Of a DNA stretch of 56,273 nt, positions 1 through 8,705 are shown piece by piece. The stretch lies in contig JABDGK010000006.1 of NCBI GenBank assembly GCA_013286085.1, positions 10,638-66,910 of the forward strand. The letters run 5' to 3'. The first letter of the stretch is position 1, and each line of letters opens with the position of its first letter. Both the position numbers and the translations under genes were made by a program. The notes under the pieces were generated by a model. It was not told where the DNA came from. It was given only the letters and a program-made list of their open reading frames with translations, and made no database searches. The DNA is from Gammaproteobacteria bacterium (GTDB lineage: Bacteria > Pseudomonadota > Gammaproteobacteria > DSM-16500).

Positions 1-1080
1 GTGGATGTCGCTAAGATTGTCGCAAGCGTATTCGTTAAAGTCACATCGTTCGTACTGCTATTTGTTAACGTTATCGCACCGGTGAAACTATTACTGCTAC
101 CATTCGTGGTTAAATCAATTGCATTGGCACCTGCACTAAAGAGTGCTGTACCTGGAACGATTAATGTACCGCTCTGGGTAATCGCACCAGCAGTTGTAAT
201 ACTTAAATTACCGCCCGTTGCTAACGTCAAGGCAGGCAAAGCAATTGCGCCACCACTATTAAATGTAAAAGTTAAACTACGTAAATTAGTGAGTGATAGA
301 TAGTTAGTGGGTACTACAGCACCTGCATTGGTATTACGTACTCCGATATCACGGTAATTACTTAACGTGCCGCCGTACGTAATAGCTGTTGTGCCAAAGT
401 TATTGGCTTGCGTGCTCAGTAACACATCTGAATTAGCGGCAGTCGCAGTAATAGAAATAGGGTTGGTACCGCCTGTTGCTGTGATTGCCCCGGTTTGTGT
501 CACACTGCCACCAGAGGTTAATGTTAAGTTACGACCAATGGTGGATGTCGCTAAGATTGTCGCAAGCGTATTCGTTAAAGTCACATCGTTCGTACTGCTA
601 TTTGTTAACGTTATCGCACCGGTGAAACTATTACTGCTACCATTCGTAGTTAAATCAATTGCATTAGCACCTGCACTAAAGAGTGCCGTACCCGGAACGA
701 TTAATGTACCGCTTTGGGTAATCGCACCAGCGGTTGTAATACTTAAATTACCGCCCGCTGCTAATGTTAAGGCAGGCAAAGCAATTGCGCCACCACTATT
801 AAATGTAAAAGTTAAACTACGTAAATTAGTGAGTGATAAATAGTTAGTGGGTACTACAGCACCTGCATTGGTATTACGTACTCCGATATCACGATAATTA
901 CTTAACGTGCCGCCATACGTAATAGCTGTTGTGCCAAAGTTATTGGCTTGCGTACTTAGTAACACATCTGAATTAGCGGCAGTCGCAGTAATAGAAATAG
1001 GGGTGGTACCGCCTATTGCTGTGATTGCCCCGGTTTGTGTCACACTGCCACCAGAGGTTAATGTTAAGTTACGACCAATG
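1..1080 (-). repeat. Two almost identical 540-bp tandem units inside tpsA
   Basis: Positions 1-540 and 541-1080 are the same sequence apart from a handful of substitutions; the unit encodes 180 residues of beta-helix. Diverged copies continue rightwards with unit starts near 1081, 1612, 2140, 2671 and 3412 (the last step being one unit plus a 210-bp sub-repeat). The near-identity of the first two points to a recent duplication or gene conversion. The array probably continues left of the window. Confidence 0.9.
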
Positions 1081-4000
1081 GTGGATGTCCCTATCGCTGT
1101 CGCAATACTATTCGTTAAAGATACATCATTCGTGCTGCTATTTGTTAAAGATACCGCGCCGGTGAAGGAATTTGCACTATTCAACGTAATAGCATTAGCA
1201 CCCGCATTAAAACTTGATGTACTTGGAACACTCAGTGCGCCGGTTTGAGTGATTGCGCCACCCGCCGTCACACTCAACGTTCCGCCGCTTGCTAAACTCA
1301 GTGCGGGTAAAGCAATTGCTGCATTATTAAATGTTAATGTTAAATTAGCTAAGCTAGTGAGAGACGTTAGATTAGTGGGTAATACAGCGCCTGCATCAGT
1401 ATCACGTACCGAGACAGTAGAAATATTACCTAATGTACCGGCAAAAGTAATCCCACGTGTACCAAAGTCGTTGGCTTGCCCGCTGAGACTGACACTGGAA
1501 TTAGAAGCCGTTACTGAAATCGATACTGGATTTGTGCCACCTGTTGCTGTAATTATTCCTCCTTCAGCAATGCCACCCGTGCCCGCAATTAAAATTAAGT
1601 TACGACCAATTGTCGATGTGCCTAATACCATTGCGCCACTTGTTGTTAAGCTAACGTCATTTGCCCCACTATTCGATAAAGTTACAGGTGCAATGAGTGA
1701 ATTTGCTCCCGTTAAAGTGATCGCATTATTGCCCGCACTAAAGCTGGCTGAGTTAGTCAGTGTCAACGCACCGGTTTGGGTGATAGCACCACCCGCAGTA
1801 ACAGTTAACGTTCCATTCGTTGATGATATATTCAATGCCGGTAAGTTAATCGCCGCATTACTAAATGTTAATGTGACATTACGTAAGTTAGTGAGAGAAG
1901 TCAGATTGGTTGGTAATGCAGCGCTTGCATTTGTATTATTCAAAATGACATCACGAAAATTACTCAAAACACCTGCGAAGGTGATTGCTGTTGAGCCAAA
2001 GTTATTAGCTTGACTTAATAACACATCGGAACTGGCAGTCGTCGAGGTAATCGATGTTGCTGACGTTCCACCCGTTGCTGTGATAGCACCAGTTTGGGTA
2101 ATACTTCCAAAAGAGATTAATGTTAAGTTACGACCAATTGTCGATGTGCCTAATGCCGTCGCCAGTATATTATTAAGAGACACATCGTTCGTACCACTAT
2201 TGGATAAACTGATTGCCCCAGTAAATAGATTCGAACCAGTTAATGTAATAGCGTGTGCACCTGCCGTAAAACTGGAGGTGCCAGGGACTGTTGCGAAACT
2301 GGATTCAGTAATTGCCCCACCCGCGGTCACACTTAAATTCCCACCACTTATTAATGTCAACGCTGTAGGTAATGCAATCGCTGCACTACTAAAATTCAAC
2401 GTTAGATTACGTAACTTTGTGAGTGAAGTAAGGTTGGTGGGTAATGCCGCGCCTGCATTGGTATTCTCTACACCGATATCTTGATAATTAGCTAAGGTGC
2501 CACCGTATGTTATAGCTGTTACGCCAAAGTTATTGGCTTGTGTACTCAGTAACACATTGGAACTAGCAGCAGTGGCGGTAATAGATATTGGATTGATGCT
2601 TCCTGTTGCTGTGATGGCGCCGGTTTGCGTAATGCTGCCACCTGAACTTAATGTTAAGTTACGTCCAATGGTGGAGGTGCCTATGCTTGTTGCAATACTA
2701 TTCGTTAATGATACGTCATTCGTGCTGCTATTTGTCAAAGACACCGCACCGGTTAAGACATTATTGCTAGTTAAGGTAATCGCATGCGCGCCCGCACTAA
2801 AACTGGATGCACCCGGAACGGTTAACACACCGGTTTGTGTAATCGCACCGTTAGTGGATGTAATCGTCAGATTTTGTCCGACAGTGGAAGCTGCCAATGC
2901 GGTTGCGAAAGTATTGGTGAGTGCAACATCGTTTGCGCCACTATTGGAGAGAGTGATTGCACCCGTAAATCCATTCGAACTATTCAAGGTAATAGCATTG
3001 GCACCAGCCGTAAAGCTTGATGTTCCTGGTGCAATTAAAGCGCCTGTTTGAGTGATCGCGCCACCTGCTGTTACGCTTAAATTGCCGCCGCTTGTTTGTA
3101 CAAGCGTAGGAAGCGCAATGGCTGCATTATCAAATTGTAATGTAACATTACGTATACTAGTGAGTGAACCAATATTAGTAGGCAGAGCAGCACTGGCATT
3201 CGTATTACGTACACCAATATCACGATAATTACTTAACGTGCCACCGTACGTGATGGCTGTGGTGCCAAAGTTATTGGCTTGTGTATTCAGCAAGACATCG
3301 GATGTTACGGCCGTGACAGTAATAGACGTTGCTGCTGTCCCACCGGTTGCCGTAATTGCCCCTGTTTCTGAAATACTACCACCCGCCGATAATGTTAAGT
3401 TACGCCCAATGGTGGAGGTCCCTATTTGCATTGCACCACTGGTGTCTAAGGTCACATCGTTGGCACCGCTATTCGATAATGAAACAGCACCTGTTAATGC
3501 ATTTGCAGAATTTAAAAGGATAGAACCAGCGCCCCCACTAAAACTGGATGTGCCAGGAACAGTTAATACACCCGTTTGTACGATCCCACCTGATGAAGAA
3601 ATCGTAAGATTTTGTCCGACTGTCGATGCGGCTAATACAGTGAAGATGCTATTTGTTAAAGAAGCGGCATTCGCTCCACTGTTTGATAACGTAACAGCAC
3701 CTGTAAGTACGTTCGCACTATTTAATGTGATTGCATTTGCTCCCGCTGTAAAACTTGACGTACCAGGAACCGTTAAGACACCTGTTTGTGTAATCGCACC
3801 TGTTGATGCAATCGTAAGATTTTGTCCGACAGTCGATGCGGCTAATGCGGTTGCGATGCTATTTGTTAAAGAAACATTGTTCGTGCTGCTGTTTGATAAG
3901 GTAATTGCGCCCGTAAATGCGTTAGCGCTACCCAAGGTAATTGCATGAGCGCCGGCAGTAAAGCTTGCTGTGCCAGGCACAGTGAGCACACCTGTTTGCG

Positions 4001-6569
4001 TAATAGCACCACTACTCGATGTAATGGTAAGATTTTGCCCGACCGTTGAGGTTGCTAAAGAGGTTGCATTACCATTCGCAAGTGAAACTGCATTCGCTCC
4101 ACTGTTTGATAACGTAATAGCACCCGTGAATAGATTTAGCAAAGTCAGTGTAATCGCATTGCTACCGGCGCTAAAACTGGATGTACCAGGAACTATTAAG
4201 TTACCTATTTGTGTGATCGCACCCGTCGCGGTAATCGTTAAATTTTGCCCGACGGTCGATGTAGCTAAGCTGGTTGCGGTATTATTTGTGAGTGAGACTG
4301 CATTTGAACCGTTGTTGCTGAGTGTAATAGTACCCGTCAGACTATTAGCACTCGTTAATGTCAACGCGCCTGCGCCCGCAGTTAATGAAACAGCACCGGC
4401 AGTTGCCCCTTGAGTAATACTACCGGTTTGTGTGAGACCTCCGATACCCGTTAAAACTAAGGTGCCCGTACCAACAGAGGATGTGCCTATACTTAAAGCA
4501 CCTGTCGTTGAGATTTGAACGTTATTTGAGCCACTATTATTTAAGCTAACTGCGCCGGTAAATGCATCATTCGTTAAGGTAATTGCATGAGCACCCGCAG
4601 TAAAACTAGACGTACCGGGAACAGTTAATGTGCCTGTTTGTGTAATCGCACCACTCGATGATGTAATCGAAAGATTGCGTCCAACAGTGGATGCCGCCAA
4701 TGCTGTTGCTAAGCTATTCGTCAATGCAACATCATTCGTGCCAGAGTTAGAAAGTGTAATCGGACCCGAGAATGCATTCGCACTGCCCAACGTAATCGCA
4801 TGCGCGCCCGCGCTAAAGCTTGATGCACCCGAAATAGTCAATGCGCCGGTTTGTGTAATCGCACCGGCTGCCGTAACGACCAAACCACCGCCAATCGAAG
4901 TATTAATAGTATTATTCAGAGCGACAGCGCCGGCGGCTGTTAACGTTAACGTATGGCCACTTGACCACGTTAGAGGATCAACCAAGGTAATATTACCTGT
5001 GCCCGCACCACTTGCATTGGTTGTTGTGACGTTGACATTATTGCTTGCTAAAGCCGTATCCAAATTACCTGTTGTTAACAATGAATCATTCACCGCACCG
5101 GAAGCAGCACAGGTTGTTGCGGAAGAGGTACACGAAGTATCTGCACTGCTATCGGTTCCAGACATTCCTGCTGTCGTTGCATTACTTTGATTAAGCGCAA
5201 TCCAAATATTGGTAGGATCTAATAACCAGCTACCCGTAGCACCATGTGCCGCTAGTGTACTAACCATGCCATTGCTAATGTCTAAATATCCACCGGATGT
5301 TTCTACAGAGCCGCCGTTACCACCTTCTGCTCCCCCTTCCGCAAAAATACTGCCGTGAAACGCTGTGTTATTATTCGACCAGACCACGACGTTGCCGCCA
5401 TTACCATTAGTCAATGCACTAGCATTGATAGTCACGAGTTTACCAACGGAGGTAGAAAGAGCATTTTGATCTGGGCCGACACCGCGACTATCACCGCCTA
5501 TGATGACAGTACCACCACCGGCTTGACCGGAAACATCAATCTTTGCATTATTAACGAGATTAACTTCGTTACCGAGAACTTTCACGGTGCCGCCAGTTTC
5601 ACCGCGATGCCTACCCTTGGAGGCCAACGTACCGGATACTTGGACAACACCTTGATCCCCGCCAGATAAAACAATTTCGCCATTAATTTTTTGCGCTGTA
5701 TTTGCTTCTACATAACCACTCATGTTAATCACATGATCGACAACCGACTCAGCAGCATCCGCTGTTAACAAAACTTTGCCGCCGTTCGCGATAATTTTAC
5801 CGGAGTTTTCAACTGCATTTTTTAATTTATTACCTTGTTGATCAACGGCAGCTGTTGTCACTTGCGCGCCAACGCCAAACTCAATTAATTGATCTCCATA
5901 AAAATCTAACGTAAATTCTTTGCCAGCAGCTAATACAACGGTACCAAACTTGGCTTGAATAACACCGCTGTTTGCGACACCCGGCGCAACCAGCGCTACC
6001 AAGCCTTTATCTGCTACCGTAATGGTTCCTGCATTAATGATCGCGCCATTCCAACCGGTAGGTTGTACAAAGTGATAATTACCCGCAAGAAAATCTGCAT
6101 CCGTAATATTGGCAGTGGTTGCCAATAAACTAGCGACATTCACGCGTGCACCTGCACCAAAAATAATTCCAGCAGGATTCAGTAACCAAACCTGGCCATT
6201 TGCACTCAATTGTCCAAGAATATTCGACGCACCATTGGCTGGATTAATTCGATTGAGAATGATTGCATGAGCTGAAGGCTGATTGAATACCGTTTTTTCA
6301 TTGGCACCAATATTGAAAGATTGCCAATTCACAATAGCGGTGTTGCTCGATTGGTTAACTTGTACGGTGCCAGCAGATGGATTTGTGATAGTGACATTCC
6401 CTGCTGCAACCGTGCCTTCTGTTGGGTTAGCAAATAATGACGCTGACAATATCGCAGACAACACAAATACACACCCGCGTTGAAAATAATAACCACTTAT
6501 TTTCTTCCTGAGGAAGCAGCCTCCCTTCGTGAAGCAATCCTTTGGTTGATTGTTGCGATCAACCCTCAC
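1..6569 (-). CDS. TpsA-type filamentous haemagglutinin-like exoprotein (3' end beyond window)
   Basis: One open frame reads leftwards from a GTG at 6569 to the window edge (about 2,190 codons seen). It encodes a secreted, probably surface-released adhesin of the two-partner secretion type. The first ~47 residues form a long signal peptide with an extended basic N-terminus ending in LSASLFA; the haemagglutination-activity/TPS domain follows, with the hallmark NPAGIIFG at about residues 131-138. After about residue 480 the protein is built of Ser/Thr/Asn/Ala-rich beta-helix repeats (units of about 180 and 70 residues, such as TNLRSLTF and NNFGTTAITYGGTLSN). GTG was chosen because AGGAGG lies 6 nt upstream. 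The start is divergent from two TpsB genes, its likely secretion partners. Neither a C-terminal toxin nor a stop is visible, so the function beyond adhesion-like is open. The many short plus-strand frames here are antisense shadows. Confidence 0.88.
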   Translation of the reverse strand, partial: MRVDRNNQPKDCFTKGGCFLRKKISGYYFQRGCVFVLSAILSASLFANPTEGTVAAGNVTITNPSAGTVQVNQSSNTAIVNWQSFNIGANEKTVFNQPSAHAIILNRINPANGASNILGQLSANGQVWLLNPAGIIFGAGARVNVASLLATTANITDADFLAGNYHFVQPTGWNGAIINAGTITVADKGLVALVAPGVANSGVIQAKFGTVVLAAGKEFTLDFYGDQLIEFGVGAQVTTAAVDQQGNKLKNAVENSGKIIANGGKVLLTADAAESVVDHVINMSGYVEANTAQKINGEIVLSGGDQGVVQVSGTLASKGRHRGETGGTVKVLGNEVNLVNNAKIDVSGQAGGGTVIIGGDSRGVGPDQNALSTSVGKLVTINASALTNGNGGNVVVWSNNNTAFHGSIFAEGGAEGGNGGSVETSGGYLDISNGMVSTLAAHGATGSWLLDPTNIWIALNQSNATTAGMSGTDSSADTSCTSSATTCAASGAVNDSLLTTGNLDTALASNNVNVTTTNASGAGTGNITLVDPLTWSSGHTLTLTAAGAVALNNTINTSIGGGLVVTAAGAITQTGALTISGASSFSAGAHAITLGSANAFSGPITLSNSGTNDVALTNSLATALAASTVGRNLSITSSSGAITQTGTLTVPGTSSFTAGAHAITLTNDAFTGAVSLNNSGSNNVQISTTGALSIGTSSVGTGTLVLTGIGGLTQTGSITQGATAGAVSLTAGAGALTLTSANSLTGTITLSNNGSNAVSLTNNTATSLATSTVGQNLTITATGAITQIGNLIVPGTSSFSAGSNAITLTLLNLFTGAITLSNSGANAVSLANGNATSLATSTVGQNLTITSSSGAITQTGVLTVPGTASFTAGAHAITLGSANAFTGAITLSNSSTNNVSLTNSIATALAASTVGQNLTIASTGAITQTGVLTVPGTSSFTAGANAITLNSANVLTGAVTLSNSGANAASLTNSIFTVLAASTVGQNLTISSSGGIVQTGVLTVPGTSSFSGGAGSILLNSANALTGAVSLSNSGANDVTLDTSGAMQIGTSTIGRNLTLSAGGSISETGAITATGGTAATSITVTAVTSDVLLNTQANNFGTTAITYGGTLSNYRDIGVRNTNASAALPTNIGSLTSIRNVTLQFDNAAIALPTLVQTSGGNLSVTAGGAITQTGALIAPGTSSFTAGANAITLNSSNGFTGAITLSNSGANDVALTNTFATALAASTVGQNLTITSTNGAITQTGVLTVPGASSFSAGAHAITLTSNNVLTGAVSLTNSSTNDVSLTNSIATSIGTSTIGRNLTLSSGGSITQTGAITATGSINPISITATAASSNVLLSTQANNFGVTAITYGGTLANYQDIGVENTNAGAALPTNLTSLTKLRNLTLNFSSAAIALPTALTLISGGNLSVTAGGAITESSFATVPGTSSFTAGAHAITLTGSNLFTGAISLSNSGTNDVSLNNILATALGTSTIGRNLTLISFGSITQTGAITATGGTSATSITSTTASSDVLLSQANNFGSTAITFAGVLSNFRDVILNNTNASAALPTNLTSLTNLRNVTLTFSNAAINLPALNISSTNGTLTVTAGGAITQTGALTLTNSASFSAGNNAITLTGANSLIAPVTLSNSGANDVSLTTSGAMVLGTSTIGRNLILIAGTGGIAEGGIITATGGTNPVSISVTASNSSVSLSGQANDFGTRGITFAGTLGNISTVSVRDTDAGAVLPTNLTSLTSLANLTLTFNNAAIALPALSLASGGTLSVTAGGAITQTGALSVPSTSSFNAGANAITLNSANSFTGAVSLTNSSTNDVSLTNSIATAIGTSTIGRNLTLTSGGSVTQTGAITAIGGTTPISITATAANSDVLLSTQANNFGTTAITYGGTLSNYRDIGVRNTNAGAVVPTNYLSLTNLRSLTFTFNSGGAIALPALTLAAGGNLSITTAGAITQSGTLIVPGTALFSAGANAIDLTTNGSSNSFTGAITLTNSSTNDVTLTNTLATILATSTIGRNLTLTSGGSVTQTGAITATGGTNPISITATAANSDVLLSTQANNFGTTAITYGGTLSNYRDIGVRNTNAGAVVPTNYLSLTNLRSLTFTFNSGGAIALPALTLATGGNLSITTAGAITQSGTLIVPGTALFSAGANAIDLTTNGSSNSFTGAITLTNSSTNDVTLTNTLATILATS

Positions 6570-6575
6570 TAAGTG

Positions 6576-6581
6576 CCTCCT
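6576..6581 (-). promoter_or_regulatory. Ribosome binding site of tpsA
   Basis: AGGAGG on the minus strand, 6 nt before the GTG at 6569. It is the only strong site in the region and fixes the start that gives a complete signal peptide. Confidence 0.7.
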
Positions 6582-6632
6582 GCTAAAAACCGCTCATGTA
6601 AATGGAATGGTGGGGACTACTCTATTAACTAT

Positions 6633-6663
6633 AGTATAAAAACGCGATTTTTCTGCCCGGCAA
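6633..6663 (-). promoter_or_regulatory. Candidate tpsA promoter
   Basis: On the minus strand TTGCCG (6658-6663) and TATACT (6633-6638) are 19 bp apart, about 65 bp upstream of the tpsA start. The spacing is longer than ideal, so this is tentative. It lies in the 332-bp AT-rich divergent gap 6570-6901, in which no gene is seen. Confidence 0.35.
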
Positions 6664-6745
6664 GCAGTATTTTTTTCTCTATCAACTTATATAACATTAT
6701 GATAAATAGGTGATTTTATAAATACAGTCCGTGGTTTAGCCATTC

Positions 6746-6771
6746 AAAAAGCTAGGAAAGCCTAACTTTTT
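6746..6771. promoter_or_regulatory. Inverted repeat in the tpsA/tpsB divergent gap
   Basis: AAAAAGCTAGG (6746-6756) and CCTAACTTTTT (6761-6771) pair over 11 bp with one mismatch and a 4-nt loop. Its place between two divergent starts suits an operator or a transcription barrier better than a terminator of either gene. Confidence 0.35.
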
Positions 6772-6840
6772 GATAAATAGACAGTTAGATAACGCATAAA
6801 CTTTGTGAAATCACATGTTTAATTTGATAGGTGATGTGGG

Positions 6841-6846
6841 TATAAT
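6841..6846 (+). promoter_or_regulatory. Candidate -10 element for the tpsB pair
   Basis: A perfect TATAAT lies 56 bp upstream of the first tpsB start. No convincing -35 hexamer is found at 16-18 bp (TTTAAT at 6818-6823 is the best), so an activator may be needed. Confidence 0.4.
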
Positions 6847-6901
6847 TGTCAAAATTTTGCAGAGGTAACTGCATAAAACGAGTAGGGATGCTGAAAGAGT
6901 T

Positions 6902-8665
6902 ATGGGAAATCATTTTGAAGCAAGACAAAAAATTGTTAGTGTTATTTTACTAGGTACATTCACAGCTTGTATCAGCCCGATTTATGCAGCACCTACTATT
7001 ACTCCAACAAAGTTACCGTCAAGTGTGTTGCCGGAACGCACGAGTGATACACTTGCGACGCAGCCAGCAGCTGTTCCGCCAGCACTAGCACCGTTACCAG
7101 CACAGAGTAATGAACCTGCCTCTAATGCACTGGGTGCTTCCGCAACAAAAATCAAATTCAAGCTCAACAAAATTATTTTGCAAGGTAATACAGTTTATAC
7201 CCAGGCTCAGCTGAGTTCTGTGTATGCAAAAAAAGTCGGTCAAATTATTACCGTCGCTGAGCTGCAAGAAATCGTGCAAAATGTAACAAATTATTATCGT
7301 AATAATGGTTATATTTTGACGCGCGCTGTATTGCCACCACAGCATGTTGCGAATGGCGTTGTCTACATTCAAGTTCTTGAAGGTTACGTTGAACACGTGA
7401 ATATTGTCGGTGTGCCGAAGGGTGCTAAACCAGTATTGCAACAATATGGCGAAAAAATTTCAAAGTTAAGACCGCTGCAAATTAAAGACATGGAGCACTA
7501 CTTATTGTTAGTGAACCAAGTACCGGGCGTTCAAGTGAAGGCGGTATTAGAACCGTCAAAAACAAATAAAGGCGCATCAGACCTAAACTTGGTCACAGAA
7601 ACTAAAACAGCCAATGGTTATGTTTCTTATGATAATTTTGGTACGCGTTATATTGGCCCAAATGAAGTCACGGCCGGCATTGAATTGGATTCTATTTTTC
7701 GTTCTGGAGATAGCACTCAAGTTAACATCTCTCGTACCACGCGTCCTCAAGAGCTCAAGTTTATTCAAGGTACCTATAGCATGGCGTTAGGTAGCGAAGG
7801 CGCACGTTTAATTTTCAGTGCTAACCAAGCGCTCACCCGCCCAAGTTTTATTTTGATACCACTCAAGATTGACGGTGACGCGTTTACTGCCTATACCATG
7901 TTGCAATATCCATTAATAAGAACGCGCACACAAAACTTAACCATTGATACCAGCTTGAATTATATTGATAGTAAAGTAATAACGCTGGATCCAGGGGTCC
8001 CGCTGTATATGGATCATCTACGCACATTGCGATTTGGTGCTAACTATGATATTTCCGATGCTTGGTATGGCTCAAATTCAGCATCAGCACATGTTGAACA
8101 AGGCTTGGAAGTGCTTGGCGCAACGCCTATTTATAAATCAACCAGTGGATTTACCTCACGTTTTGGTGGTAGTGGCCATTTTACGAAGATGGAGCTGCAG
8201 TTAAGTCGTTTACAACAGTTTGGTGCATCGCGTTACTCTGTTTATGGTATTGTGAAAGGCCAGTATGCTTTAGAGCCATTATTGGCATCTGAGCAGTTTG
8301 GTTTTGGTGGTGTACAATCTGCATTGGGCCGCGGTTATGATTCCGCTGAAATTATTGGCGATCGTGGTTTGGCAGGCAGTGTTGAATTACGCATGAATGT
8401 AACACCTGGTAAAGCGCTATTTCAAGCAGCACAATTATACGTATTTTATGATGCGGGTGTGATTTGGAATACCAAAAATGTCGTTGATCAGTTAACGAAA
8501 CAAAGTGCGACATCAACAGGTTTTGGTTCGCGCTTCTATTTTACCAAAAATATCAGTGGTAATTTGTTGTGGGCACAACCATTAACACGAAAAGTGGATG
8601 CGCTCACCATTCTTGGTGATGGTCGTCAGCCGCGCGTATTTTTTAGTGTGACTGCTTCAGGTTAG
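6902..8665 (+). CDS. TpsB two-partner secretion transporter (ShlB/FhaC/HecB family), copy 1
   Basis: Outer-membrane pore of the Omp85 superfamily that exports a TpsA partner. The 587-residue length suits the family. A signal peptide ends at about residue 29 (SPIYA), then a Pro/Ala-rich linker. POTRA domains run from about 84 to 236, with the typical NNGYILTRAVLPPQ stretch near 134-147. A 16-strand barrel follows, with the lid-lock GRGYDSAEIIGD motif near residue 480, equivalent to the VRGY motif of FhaC. GAAAGAG just upstream is a modest ribosome site, and the ATG at 6888 is out of frame. It lies 332 bp from and divergent to the giant TpsA gene, and 40 bp before a second TpsB gene, so the pair is probably one operon. 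Family assignment is secure; the partner is inferred from position. Confidence 0.93.
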   Translation: MGNHFEARQKIVSVILLGTFTACISPIYAAPTITPTKLPSSVLPERTSDTLATQPAAVPPALAPLPAQSNEPASNALGASATKIKFKLNKIILQGNTVYTQAQLSSVYAKKVGQIITVAELQEIVQNVTNYYRNNGYILTRAVLPPQHVANGVVYIQVLEGYVEHVNIVGVPKGAKPVLQQYGEKISKLRPLQIKDMEHYLLLVNQVPGVQVKAVLEPSKTNKGASDLNLVTETKTANGYVSYDNFGTRYIGPNEVTAGIELDSIFRSGDSTQVNISRTTRPQELKFIQGTYSMALGSEGARLIFSANQALTRPSFILIPLKIDGDAFTAYTMLQYPLIRTRTQNLTIDTSLNYIDSKVITLDPGVPLYMDHLRTLRFGANYDISDAWYGSNSASAHVEQGLEVLGATPIYKSTSGFTSRFGGSGHFTKMELQLSRLQQFGASRYSVYGIVKGQYALEPLLASEQFGFGGVQSALGRGYDSAEIIGDRGLAGSVELRMNVTPGKALFQAAQLYVFYDAGVIWNTKNVVDQLTKQSATSTGFGSRFYFTKNISGNLLWAQPLTRKVDALTILGDGRQPRVFFSVTASG

Positions 8666-8705
8666 TTGCTTAACTTAGTTAGCTGACAGTTAGGACTTTG
8701 TTTAC

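Noticed and set aside
1-5190. A row of hydrophobic plus-strand open frames of 100-250 codons
   Set aside because: They are the antisense of the Ser/Thr/Asn-rich tpsA repeats, all in one frame; they have no ribosome sites, and their 'repeats' mirror those of the minus-strand adhesin, which alone has a signal peptide and TPS domain.
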